NCBI GenBank assembly: GCA_012514415.1
Contig: JAAZAH010000268.1
Span: 1-15,980, forward strand
DNA length: 15,980 nt
From: Sandaracinaceae bacterium
Lineage (GTDB): Bacteria; Myxococcota_A; Polyangia; Polyangiales; Houyiibacteriaceae
Direction of reading: 5' to 3'
The position numbers were made by a program, and so were the translations under genes. Each line of letters begins with the position of its first letter. Within the stretch, counting starts at the first letter, position 1. This document shows, in pieces, positions 7,256 through 14,574 of the stretch. Under the pieces are notes generated by a model. The model was given only the letters and a program-made list of their open reading frames with translations. It ran no database searches and was not told the DNA's origin.

Positions 7256-8290
7256 GTGAACGTGGAGAACTACCTCCGTCCTTGGATCATCGCCCTCCTT
7301 TTCGCCTCCTTGGGCTCCTCCGTCGCATGGGTTAGAGGCGCGATCACCTCGATCCCGATCCTACGGCGTTTCAATCCCGAGGCGCGGAATGAAGCTCAGA
7401 TCGCCCTCGAAAAACGCGCCGAGCTCGCGAGCCGCTTCATCTCGCTCGGTGCTCTCGCCTCCGTCGTCGCATTCTTCACCCTCATCCTCGGCGCCGATCA
7501 CGCATCGAAGGATATCGAGGGCGCGATGTGCGCGCACGGCGTCATCCACTCAAACCCTTACGGCCCACTCGCGCTCGGCGCGGCCGCGGGCGTGGCGCTC
7601 ATCGGGCTCGTCTTCTTGGAGCTTCATCGCCTGGATTTGCGCTCACCCATACCGGCGCTCGTCCGACCGCAATTTTTCGCCTTTCTTTTCGCGGCGCCCC
7701 TCGCGATTTATTCAAGCCACCTCACGCTTCAGTTCGTCCAAGAGCTCGACTTCTCGATCGTCGCCACATGTTGCTCTTCGGGCCTCACCTCCAATCTCTC
7801 ACGAGGTGATTCGCTTCCCTCAACCACTCCAGCGCTCCCATTTTTTGGAAGCCTTTTCGCGCTCCTCCTCGCATCGAGCCTCGCATTTTTAGCGCGGCGC
7901 TCTACGGCGCATTCCCGGCTTTTCGCGCTCCTCTCGGCGACAGCGGCTCTTTTGGCCATGGCGACGAACGCCTCTGCCCTCACCTCGACCATCGCTCCCC
8001 ACCTCTACGAGACGCCAACGCATCGCTGCGCCTTTTGTCTCCTGTCGCCCCCCGAGATCGCTTTCGGGGCGCCTTATCTAGTGGCCTTCTTCATCCTCCT
8101 CATTGGATGGATCCGCACCACCCTTGGCGCCGCATTTTACAATCATCAATCGATCGGGGAGAGCGCCCGTGACTTCATGAAAAGCGGAGCGCGGCTCTTG
8201 ATCCTTGGTGCGGTGGCGCTGATGCTGATCTCGTCCTTCCCGGTGATCCGCTATCGCGTCATCGCGGACGGAACGCTCTTCGGATGGTAG
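7256..8290 (+). CDS. Polytopic membrane protein with conserved-looking Cys/His clusters
   Basis: A 344-residue membrane protein that I do not recognise by name. About eight hydrophobic helices are visible (near 8-25, 61-80, 105-122, 138-160, 195-213, 222-243, 268-290 and 313-331). Five cysteines fall in loops or helix ends: Cys92 in AMCAHGVIH, Cys172-Cys173 in ATCCSSG, and Cys258/Cys261 in THRCAFCLL (CxxC next to His256). The arrangement suggests metal or redox chemistry at the membrane surface and fits the NosL gene 4 bp downstream. The start is GTG 7256; a second GTG at 7262 has a better-placed GAGAG (7252-7256, 5-base spacing), so the protein may be two residues shorter. A copper- or thiol-handling partner of NosL is an inference from context only. 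Confidence 0.85.
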   Translation: MNVENYLRPWIIALLFASLGSSVAWVRGAITSIPILRRFNPEARNEAQIALEKRAELASRFISLGALASVVAFFTLILGADHASKDIEGAMCAHGVIHSNPYGPLALGAAAGVALIGLVFLELHRLDLRSPIPALVRPQFFAFLFAAPLAIYSSHLTLQFVQELDFSIVATCCSSGLTSNLSRGDSLPSTTPALPFFGSLFALLLASSLAFLARRSTAHSRLFALLSATAALLAMATNASALTSTIAPHLYETPTHRCAFCLLSPPEIAFGAPYLVAFFILLIGWIRTTLGAAFYNHQSIGESARDFMKSGARLLILGAVALMLISSFPVIRYRVIADGTLFGW

Positions 8291-8294
8291 AACC

Positions 8295-8741
8295 ATGACG
8301 CGACGCTTCTTTCACTACTCACGCCTTTCTTTCCTTCTCTTCACGTTCGGCGCAGCGCCTCTCCTGACGCTCTCGGGCTGCTCGTCCAAAGAGAAAACGC
8401 CCCGCTGTCTCACGTGTGGGATGCGGGCCGATGCCGACCCACGCTTTCGAGCGGGTGGCACACTCGATGGAGAAGAGGTCTTCTTTGATACTCCGAAATG
8501 CCTCTTCCGCCTCATGGAGAGCGGAAAGGATGTGAAGAACGCCTGGGCCGTCGAATATTATACGGGCGAGCGTCGACCCGTCGACGGGCTCGATTTCGTG
8601 GTCGGATCCGGCGTTCTCGGACCGATGGGCGACGACCTTGTCCCGCTGAGTGGCGACGCCTCCACTTTCCTTGAAGATCATGGGGGGCGCGTGCTCAAGC
8701 GAAGCGAGATCACCAAAGCCGTCCTCGATGAGCTTCATTGA
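8295..8741 (+). CDS. nosL: NosL-family copper-binding lipoprotein
   Basis: A 148-residue lipoprotein of the NosL family. Residues 1-28 form a lipoprotein signal with lipobox LSGC (lipidated Cys29). The mature protein starts with CLTCGM (Cys38, Cys41, Met43), followed by FFDTPKCL (Cys69) and the motif EYYTGE (87-92), the usual NosL pattern. Characterised NosL binds Cu(I) and helps assemble the copper centre of nitrous oxide reductase in the periplasm. Here no nosZ, nosD or nosY gene is present, so the substrate may be another copper protein or another assembly process. The start is fixed by the signal peptide, and it follows the Cys-containing membrane protein by 4 bp. Assignment to the family is strong; the symbol denotes family, not demonstrated role in denitrification. 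Confidence 0.9.
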   Translation: MTRRFFHYSRLSFLLFTFGAAPLLTLSGCSSKEKTPRCLTCGMRADADPRFRAGGTLDGEEVFFDTPKCLFRLMESGKDVKNAWAVEYYTGERRPVDGLDFVVGSGVLGPMGDDLVPLSGDASTFLEDHGGRVLKRSEITKAVLDELH

Positions 8742-8815
8742 TCCTCCGGTTCGAGCTCCTGAATAGGGCGCTCGACCCATGGGATCTCTTCTCGGATCGT
8801 AGCAAACCACCCTCG

Positions 8816-9643
8816 ATGCCCTCCAAGCGCCTCGCCCTCGGTTTCCTCACGCTGTCGCTCTTCGCGAGCGCGATGCCCGCCCTCGCACGAGCTGAGGAAT
8901 CAAACCTTTGGGAGGATATCCGCGCTCCGACACGCTCTTCGCCCGAGGCCCGCCGCAGCATTATGCGCGCGAACCGCGCACTGAGCGAACAGCAATATGC
9001 AATCGCCACACGCGAGGCGCTGAAGGCGCTCCGCATCGCCCCCGACTCGAGCGAGGCCTTTCTCGCCCTTGGCAGTGCCCAGCTCTATAGCGGCCATCCG
9101 CGCGAGGCAATGCACTCATTCGAGCGCGCCATCGAGCTCGACCCGCGCCAGCTCCTCGACCCCAACGTCTCGTCACGCATTGCCCACGCAGCGATTCGAG
9201 CCGGGAATTACCCGCTCGCGATCGACGCGCTCCACGCGCTCATCGCGGCCTTGCCCAGCATCGCCATGCGCGCCAACGCATTCAACCGCCTCGCCGATCT
9301 CGTCCAAAGCGAGGGACGAGTCGACGAAGCTATCATCCTCTATCGAAACGCGCTCCTCGAGGCTCGCTCCATGCACCCTCAGGCCGCGCTCGGTCTTGCG
9401 CTCGCGCTCCGTCGCCTCAACCGAAACGAAGAGGCCGCCATCTATCTCGAGCTGGCTGCACGGACGCCCGAGATCGAGCGCATTATCCAAGAGGTTCCCG
9501 GGCATCCCTCCGAGCGGAGCGCGCGTAACGCACTGATCCATCTTGCGCGGGGTGAAAAGGACAAAGCGCACGCACTCTTCCTGAAGGTCGCCGATGAAAG
9601 CCCTCATCACCGTGAGCACGCGCTCAGGGAAGCGAGGCAATGA
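8816..9643 (+). CDS. Exported TPR-repeat protein 1
   Basis: A 275-residue protein with an N-terminal signal peptide (residues 1 to about 26, ending ALARA before EES) and five or six tetratricopeptide repeats: near 50-80, 83-114 (ALGSAQLYSG...AIELDP, a textbook TPR), 117-147, 152-185, 189-215 and at the C-terminus. TPR superhelices bind partner proteins, so this is probably a periplasmic scaffold. I prefer the ATG at 8816 because it starts the signal peptide directly. The frame stays open back to a TTG at 8738 that overlaps the nosL stop (TTGA), which would add 26 residues in front of the signal. The stop overlaps the second TPR gene (ATGA). It may be part of the NosL operon or may start a separate unit after the 74-bp gap. 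Confidence 0.85.
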   Translation: MPSKRLALGFLTLSLFASAMPALARAEESNLWEDIRAPTRSSPEARRSIMRANRALSEQQYAIATREALKALRIAPDSSEAFLALGSAQLYSGHPREAMHSFERAIELDPRQLLDPNVSSRIAHAAIRAGNYPLAIDALHALIAALPSIAMRANAFNRLADLVQSEGRVDEAIILYRNALLEARSMHPQAALGLALALRRLNRNEEAAIYLELAARTPEIERIIQEVPGHPSERSARNALIHLARGEKDKAHALFLKVADESPHHREHALREARQ

Positions 9644-10692
9644 AGTTCGTTTTCCCTCTCGGATGCGTCGCTCTTCTTGCCGCCGTCGCCTGGCCCAAAA
9701 CGTCTTCGGCCGAGCCGCATTCACATCAGGATGCACCTCACGAGAGCCACCTGCCGAGTCGCTTCTACCAAACCCTCGACCTTGAGGCTGTTCGCGAAGC
9801 CGTTTCCCTTCAAGCCCGCGCGACTTCGCGAACAAATATGGCGCTCCGCATGTCACCGAACGAGCGGCTTGGTGAGCTCCTCTTCGCCTCCTCCGAAATC
9901 CAGCGCGCCAAAAAGCTCCTCCCGCGCGATCGCGACATCCATTGGGCCTCGATCGAGATCTCAGATCTTCTCTATGCGACGAGCGAACCGGCAGAGCGCC
10001 CGCTACGGCGAGAGCGGCTCCGCGACGAGCTCCTCGCCTTTCGCGCCAATCACCCGAGCGACAACGCCGATCTCATCGCCTTTCACCTCGCCATCCTCGC
10101 CATCCAGGACGGCCGCTATGCCGACGCGATCCCCGAATACCAACGGGTGCTCGAGACGACACGGGACCGAGGACTTCAGCAAATGACGCTCGCAAACCTT
10201 GGTGAGGCATTCATGCTGGCAGGCGATCTCGACGCCTCCACACAAGCCTTCGAGCGCGCGCTCCTTCACGCCGAGCAGCATGCCATCACGCCCCGCTCCA
10301 GGACGCTCGTTCTTATCGGCGCGGCGGTCGCCTTCGATCGCTTGGGAGATGAGGCGCGCGCCATTGAGCTCGCGTCGCAAGCCCGCGCACTCGCCGGAGG
10401 CGAACTCACCGTGCTCCGAGATCCCAGCGTCTTCTTTGAGCCCGAGGGGGAGATCGCGATCTACGACTACCTCAGCGCGATGGCCCGCGCCCGCTCCGCC
10501 GAGAACGAAAGCGAGCGGCGCGACGCCATGCATCGCGCCCTCTTCGCCCTCCAAACCTTCCTCGAGATCGCAGAGACGAGCCCTTATCGCGATCACGCCA
10601 AGGCCCGCCTCGAGACGCTCAGCCGATGGCTCGAAGCCGCAGATAATGGTCGGCGAGGACGAGCGCGACCATTGCCTCAGCCATCGGAATAA
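9640..10692 (+). CDS. Exported TPR-repeat protein 2
   Basis: A 350-residue exported protein. A signal peptide covers residues 1 to about 25 (cleavage likely after TSSA, before EPHSHQ), and the mature N-terminus is His-rich (HSHQ, HESH), which could bind metal. TPR-type helix pairs are visible around 145-178 (AILAIQDGRYADAIPEYQRVL), 183-212 (NLGEAFMLAGDLDASTQAF), 222-250 and 295-325. It starts in the ATGA overlap with TPR protein 1, so the two are coupled and probably act together as periplasmic scaffolds. The last 25 codons lie opposite the 3' end of aroC: the two genes converge and overlap by 74 bp, and no terminator is visible. Partner proteins are unknown. Confidence 0.85.
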   Translation: MKFVFPLGCVALLAAVAWPKTSSAEPHSHQDAPHESHLPSRFYQTLDLEAVREAVSLQARATSRTNMALRMSPNERLGELLFASSEIQRAKKLLPRDRDIHWASIEISDLLYATSEPAERPLRRERLRDELLAFRANHPSDNADLIAFHLAILAIQDGRYADAIPEYQRVLETTRDRGLQQMTLANLGEAFMLAGDLDASTQAFERALLHAEQHAITPRSRTLVLIGAAVAFDRLGDEARAIELASQARALAGGELTVLRDPSVFFEPEGEIAIYDYLSAMARARSAENESERRDAMHRALFALQTFLEIAETSPYRDHAKARLETLSRWLEAADNGRRGRARPLPQPSE

Positions 10693-11716
10693 AGCGCGGG
10701 AGAAGGCAGGGATCGTGCCTTCCCTTGGTCCGGATCGTCGCGGGATTACCGTCTCGATCCACCGTTTGCTGCTCGCGCGAAAGACTGCTCGTCGGCTTCA
10801 CGGCGGCGCGGAGGACGATGGGCATTCCGCTTGAAATCCCGCCGAGCATCCCACCATGGCGGTTGGTTCGCGTGAAGATGCGGCCGTCCGCGTCGGTCTC
10901 GAATCGATCGTTGTTCTCGCTTCCACGAAGCCGCGCGACGCCAAAGCCAGCGCCGGTCTCGACCCCCATCACCGCGGGGATGCTGAACAGCGCCTTCCCT
11001 AGATCCGCCTTTAATTTATCGAAGACGGGATCCCCAAGCCCGGGCGGGATATTTCGGGCGACGATTTCCGCGACGCCACCAATCGAGTCCTGCTCCTTTC
11101 GGACCGCGGCGATGAGCTCGACCATCTTTGCCGCGGCGTGGGGATCCGGACATCGGACGATATTCGGTGAGCCATCCGGGAGCGTTTCGATGGACGCAGG
11201 ATCGAGGTCTTGCGGGATCTCGGCGACGACATCGCCGATCTGAAGAACATAACCAAAGATCTCGGCGCCTAACCTCTCGCGAAGGAGCTTCTTTGCGATG
11301 GCGCCTGCGGCGACACGTGCAACCGTCTCCCGCGCTGAGCTCCGCCCGCCGCCGCGGTAATCACGAAAGCCGTAGCGGGCATCGAAGGTGTAATCCGCGT
11401 GCCCGGGTCGATAGAGATCCTTGATGTCCGCGTAATCGCGGCTCTTCTGATCTTCGTTTCGGATGAGGATCGCGATGGAGGTCCCGGTCGTCTTTCCTTC
11501 AAAAACACCGCTAAGGATCTCAGGCGTGTCGCTCTCTTTCCGCTGAGTTACGATCTTGGATTGCCCCGGCCGTCGGCGATCCAGATCGACGATGAGGTCC
11601 TCGACGCTGAGCTCAAGCCCCGGCGGACAGCCGTCGACGATCACGACGTTACCCGGACCATGGCTCTCTCCCGCAGTCGTGATGCGGAAAAACTGGCCGA
11701 AACTATTCCCCGGCAT
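10619..11716 (-). CDS. aroC: Chorismate synthase
   Basis: A 365-residue cytoplasmic enzyme that converts 5-enolpyruvylshikimate-3-phosphate to chorismate using reduced FMN, the last step of the shikimate pathway. Family signatures are intact: GNSFGQFFRITTAGESHG at the N-terminus, RPGHADYTF near 103-111, GGGRSSARETVARVAAGA near 122-139, and GRHDPC with the downstream MAEAM near the C-terminus. Length is normal. The ATG at 11716 is supported by AGGAAG (11723-11728) at 6-base spacing. It follows the chlorite-dismutase-like gene by 39 bp, so it is probably in the same operon. Its 3' end overlaps the convergent TPR gene. It carries no visible aromatic attenuator. Confidence 0.98.
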   Translation of the reverse strand: MPGNSFGQFFRITTAGESHGPGNVVIVDGCPPGLELSVEDLIVDLDRRRPGQSKIVTQRKESDTPEILSGVFEGKTTGTSIAILIRNEDQKSRDYADIKDLYRPGHADYTFDARYGFRDYRGGGRSSARETVARVAAGAIAKKLLRERLGAEIFGYVLQIGDVVAEIPQDLDPASIETLPDGSPNIVRCPDPHAAAKMVELIAAVRKEQDSIGGVAEIVARNIPPGLGDPVFDKLKADLGKALFSIPAVMGVETGAGFGVARLRGSENNDRFETDADGRIFTRTNRHGGMLGGISSGMPIVLRAAVKPTSSLSREQQTVDRDGNPATIRTKGRHDPCLLPRFIPMAEAMVALVLADHYLRLRAIG

Positions 11717-11722
11717 CGCTCA

Positions 11723-11728
11723 CTTCCT
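11723..11728 (-). promoter_or_regulatory. Ribosome binding site of aroC
   Basis: AGGAAG on the minus strand, six bases upstream of the ATG at 11716. It fixes the aroC start inside the 39-bp gap after the previous gene. Confidence 0.7.
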
Positions 11729-11755
11729 GAACTTGGTGGCTCTTGTGCACCATGG

Positions 11756-12532
11756 TCATTTCTTCGGCTCGACGCGCCGCTCAGCATACCCGACAAAGAA
11801 GGGTCCGAGGCTGTCCATGAACTCGCTCGTCTGCCGCGTCGAGCGCATCGTCTGGACGATATGCGAGAGCGGATAGAGATCTCTGCCCACGAGGCCGATG
11901 AGGAACTCATTGTCCGAAGCATCGAGCCCATGGCAAGCGAGGCGGATATCATGAGCGAGATCACGATCCCCATAGGCCATGCCGATCGTGCCATGTTCGC
12001 GGAGGATCGCACCGCGTTCGCGAGGCTCGAGGCGGTTGAAGCTTCCCGTACGACGCAGAGGATACCAAATCGCCCAAGGCCAATCGGGATTCATCGCGGT
12101 CTTCTGGGGCCGCTCGACCAGCCAGTATTCGAGGTCTTGCTCATATCCCGTCGAGTACGAACGACCGATCATCGTGAACTCGGGCCGAGGCTCGAGACGG
12201 TTCGCAGGCGCCTTCGAGAAAATGATCCCGAGATCGCGGATGAAATCGAGCGGATCGAGTGAATACGTGAGAATGCCGAGCCCACGCGGATCGTTGAGAT
12301 CGCGGTAGATGACTCCGCCGAGTCCTGTCTCCTCGAGTCCAGCCTCGATCTCATTAAAGGCCCAATCGAGCGCGACGTCTTCGCCCGCGCGGTAGACGAG
12401 GAGCTGCATGAAGATGCGGCGATCGGCGTAGACGATCTCGCCATCCTTCGAGCGACCTCGCTCGCGGATCTCAACCTCGTAGTCGGAGCGCATCGTGATG
12501 GCTCCAGTTTGTTCGGCTTTTTTTTCGCTCAT
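11756..12532 (-). CDS. Chlorite dismutase / HemQ-family heme protein
   Basis: A 258-residue member of the chlorite-dismutase superfamily, whose two ferredoxin-like domains hold heme or coproheme; in many bacteria the family is coproheme decarboxylase (HemQ/ChdC), in a few chlorite dismutase. Recognisable features are GLGGVIYRDLND and GILTYSLDPLDFI (about 71-97), WYPLRR (156-161), REHGTIG (178-184, His180 the probable proximal heme ligand), HGLDASDNEFLIG (201-213) and the C-terminal DSLGPFFVG (240-248), which matches the HemQ end. By eye, the position of the HemQ catalytic Tyr is Asn166, so decarboxylase activity is uncertain. Start is ATG 12532, overlapping the upstream stop (ATGA), or ATG 12493, which has GGAG at 8-base spacing and would shorten the protein by 13 residues. 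Confidence 0.85.
   Translation of the reverse strand: MSEKKAEQTGAITMRSDYEVEIRERGRSKDGEIVYADRRIFMQLLVYRAGEDVALDWAFNEIEAGLEETGLGGVIYRDLNDPRGLGILTYSLDPLDFIRDLGIIFSKAPANRLEPRPEFTMIGRSYSTGYEQDLEYWLVERPQKTAMNPDWPWAIWYPLRRTGSFNRLEPRERGAILREHGTIGMAYGDRDLAHDIRLACHGLDASDNEFLIGLVGRDLYPLSHIVQTMRSTRQTSEFMDSLGPFFVGYAERRVEPKK
12502..12505 (-). promoter_or_regulatory. Shine-Dalgarno favouring the internal start of the HemQ-like gene
   Basis: GGAG on the minus strand, eight bases before an in-frame ATG at 12493. The overlapping upstream ATG at 12532 lacks a comparable site, so the internal start may be the main one. Confidence 0.5.
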
Positions 12533-13221
12533 GGTCTTTTTTCTATACTCAGCGGTCTCGCGGGCACGCCCGGCCGCGGCGCGATCAACGCCTCGCCACG
12601 CTCGGCATAGGCCGCTTCGGACCAAGGGTCGAGGACCTCTCCCTCGAGGAGGAAAAAATCATCCGGAATCCCGGTGAGCATCGCAGGACGGCTCGGCGGC
12701 GGGCTGCAGCCGAGCCAAGGATCGAGCACCTCTGCCCACCGTTGAGCGCGCGCGGTCGCGCTGGGCGACCACGGATCGAGGATCTCCACCGGCGCATGCA
12801 TCATCGGCTCGCAATGACCAAAACTGTGAATTGCGGCTTCGGCTTGTGCGAGTAACCAGCTCGAACTCGGCGCCATCCCGCCACTGAACTTCGCGAGAAC
12901 CACCAACGCAGGCGCGTCGCTCTCGCCGTCGTGATAAGCAAAACGCGTCGTGCCGCTTGTCGGATCAAAGCTGAGCTCGAGCCGCGCGCGGCCACTGCGT
13001 GGGGTGGGGTGCTCAGCGGCCTTCACCGGCCTCCGAAGCCGCTGCGAGAGGGATGCCCGGAGCTCATCCGCGTCGATCCCTTCGAGCGCGATCGCGACCT
13101 CGAGCACCGCAAGATCCGGTTCACCCAGCGCCCCGCCCCCCGTCTTCTCTGCAAAAGCGAGACTCGGCGCATAGAGCGCCGCCCCCGCGAGCGTCAGGAA
13201 AACGAGGAGGAGCCGGACCAT
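12529..13221 (-). CDS. Small exported protein with three E[IV]LDPW motifs
   Basis: A 230-residue exported protein that I do not recognise. Residues 1-24 form a signal peptide (MVRLLLVFL core, cleavage after AFA). An alpha/beta-looking domain occupies about 35-135 (IALEGIDADELRASLSQRL). The C-terminal third is Pro-rich and carries EILDPW at 146-151, EVLDPW at 164-169 and EVLDPW at 195-200; the three copies use different codons. Two cysteines (137, 172) could pair. The ATG at 13221 is chosen for the signal peptide but has no Shine-Dalgarno. The frame is open back to a TTG at 13293 overlapping the preceding stop, which would add 24 residues before the signal. It lies between the oxoamine synthase and HemQ-like genes and overlaps the latter by ATGA. 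Confidence 0.8.
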   Translation of the reverse strand: MVRLLLVFLTLAGAALYAPSLAFAEKTGGGALGEPDLAVLEVAIALEGIDADELRASLSQRLRRPVKAAEHPTPRSGRARLELSFDPTSGTTRFAYHDGESDAPALVVLAKFSGGMAPSSSWLLAQAEAAIHSFGHCEPMMHAPVEILDPWSPSATARAQRWAEVLDPWLGCSPPPSRPAMLTGIPDDFFLLEGEVLDPWSEAAYAERGEALIAPRPGVPARPLSIEKRP

Positions 13222-13289
13222 GGAAAGAAAATAGGTCCCCGCGCTCAAAAGGCCAAGCGACTTTCGTTCGTTCTGACTGAAACCGGGCC

Positions 13290-14510
13290 TCAACGGGCCG
13301 ATTCAAGCCCAGGAATCTCGAAGGCTCGTCCGTAGGTCTCGAGTAGATCGAGCGCCTTGTCCATATCCTCGCGCGTATGCCCGCGCGTCACGTTAAGCCG
13401 GAGCCGCTCCTCTCCCTTCTTCACGCCGGGATAGGTAATCGGCACCATCATGACGCCGTTTTCAAGGAGAGCGATGTGCATGAACATCGCTTTCGCCTCA
13501 TCACGGCACATGACGGGCATGATATGCGTCGTGCTCATCCCGAGATCGAGCCCGAGCTCGAGTAGGCTTCTCCGCATATACGCGGCCTTTTCGTGGAGCT
13601 CTGCCACGAGACCTTCGGCGTCGTCCTCAAGCATCGAGAGGATGGTGCTCGCCGCCGCAACAATCGGTACGGGGAGCGACGCACTAAAGACAAAAGAGCG
13701 CGCGGCATGCTTGACGTGATCGATGACATCGCGCGATCCGAGGAGGATCCCGCCGATGCCGCCGAAGGTTTTGCTAAAGGTGCTCACCACGATGGGCACG
13801 CGCCCCTCAAGGCCAGTCTTTTCGAGGATGCCTCGGCCGTGCTTGCCGAGCGTCCCGCTGCCGTGCGCATCATCCACGACGAGCACCGTATTTTCATGAG
13901 ACTCACAGACCTCGACGATCTCCTGAATCGGAGCCTCGTCGCCATCAAGGGAATAGATCCCTTCGATGAGTACCATTGCGTTCTTTCGCTCTCGGTTCGT
14001 GAGAACGCGGTTCAAAGAGCGCGCGCTATTGTGATTAAAGAAGCGAACCTCGGGCTGCCGTAGAGGGGTCCCTGCGGCCATAAACGTCCCGTCGAGGATG
14101 CAGGCATGGCTGAGGTTATCCAGCGCGAGCGTGGTGTCGCGATCGGCAAAGGACATGATCGTACCAACCATCGCCTGATAGCCCGTCGTAAAGACCAGAC
14201 ATGCCTCAAAGCCGAAATAAGCCGCGAGGCGCTCCTCGAGCGCGATATGCTCGACGGTCGTCGCTTGAACGCGCGATGAGCTAAGTCCACAGGCGTATCG
14301 TTCGACCGCCTTCTTCGCGGCCTCGATCACCTTCGGATGCGTCGTGAGCCCGAGATAATCATTCGAGCTGAAGTTCACGATCGGCTTTCCGTCGATCGAG
14401 GTATGAAGCCCTCCCGTTTCGAAGGGCTTGAAATACGGATAGACCTGTTTGGCCTGAGCCTCGCGGATTCGCTCCAGCTCGGCTTTCGCCTTTTCTTCAA
14501 TCCAGCTCAT
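13290..14510 (-). CDS. PLP-dependent alpha-oxoamine synthase, serine palmitoyltransferase-like
   Basis: A 406-residue fold-type I PLP enzyme that condenses an amino acid with an acyl thioester, with decarboxylation. Visible motifs are NFSSNDYLGLTTHP (about 46-59), LSHACILDG with the PLP-stacking His135, VVDDAHGSGTLG (211-222; cofactor Asp and His) and STFSKTFGG with Schiff-base Lys247; RLRLNVTRGHT is the usual C-terminal substrate-binding Arg region. The family includes serine palmitoyltransferase, BioF (biotin), KBL and antibiotic or signal synthases. YPYFKP, YLGLTTHPKV and FTTGYQA look closest to bacterial serine palmitoyltransferase, and no other biotin gene is near, so BioF is less likely. 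The neighbouring ketosynthase pair could supply the acyl group. The start at 14510 has GAGAG at 5-base spacing; an in-frame ATG at 14543 would add 11 residues. Confidence 0.85.
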   Translation of the reverse strand: MSWIEEKAKAELERIREAQAKQVYPYFKPFETGGLHTSIDGKPIVNFSSNDYLGLTTHPKVIEAAKKAVERYACGLSSSRVQATTVEHIALEERLAAYFGFEACLVFTTGYQAMVGTIMSFADRDTTLALDNLSHACILDGTFMAAGTPLRQPEVRFFNHNSARSLNRVLTNRERKNAMVLIEGIYSLDGDEAPIQEIVEVCESHENTVLVVDDAHGSGTLGKHGRGILEKTGLEGRVPIVVSTFSKTFGGIGGILLGSRDVIDHVKHAARSFVFSASLPVPIVAAASTILSMLEDDAEGLVAELHEKAAYMRRSLLELGLDLGMSTTHIMPVMCRDEAKAMFMHIALLENGVMMVPITYPGVKKGEERLRLNVTRGHTREDMDKALDLLETYGRAFEIPGLESAR

Positions 14511-14513
14511 CTG

Positions 14514-14535
14514 ATCTCTCGAATCATCTCTCGAA
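14514..14535. repeat. Tandem 10-bp direct repeat at the start of the oxoamine synthase gene
   Basis: ATCTCTCGAA occurs at 14514-14523 and again at 14526-14535, a 12-bp period. On the minus strand each copy holds a GAGAG ribosome-binding-like core; the nearer one serves the ATG at 14510. If translation begins at 14543 the repeat encodes SRD-D-SRD. Confidence 0.6.
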
Positions 14536-14555
14536 GTTGCCATCCGCCGCTCTGA

Positions 14556-14574
14556 AAACGGCGAACCGGCGTTT
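14556..14574. promoter_or_regulatory. Imperfect palindrome upstream of the oxoamine synthase gene, possible operator
   Basis: AAACGGCG-AAC-CGGCGTTT is symmetric except for one position. It sits 46 bp upstream of the preferred start and within the 129-162 bp gap behind the ketosynthase-like gene, where a promoter for the downstream genes could lie. No convincing -35/-10 pair is visible, so an operator role is speculative. Confidence 0.25.

Noticed and set aside
8295..8741. Part of a nitrous oxide reduction (nos) cluster
   Set aside because: NosZ, NosD and NosY are absent, and the adjoining ABC genes are FtsX/LolD-type.
11703..11753. 16-codon minus-strand frame before aroC as a leader peptide
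   Set aside because: It has no aromatic residues and no alternative hairpins were seen, so attenuation is not supported.
11399..12262. Open frame of 287 codons antisense to aroC and the HemQ-like gene
   Set aside because: It crosses two well-supported genes on the other strand and has no recognisable domain.
13290..14510. BioF (biotin synthesis) for the oxoamine synthase
   Set aside because: No other biotin genes are near and several motifs look closer to serine palmitoyltransferase; it remains possible, so no gene symbol is given.
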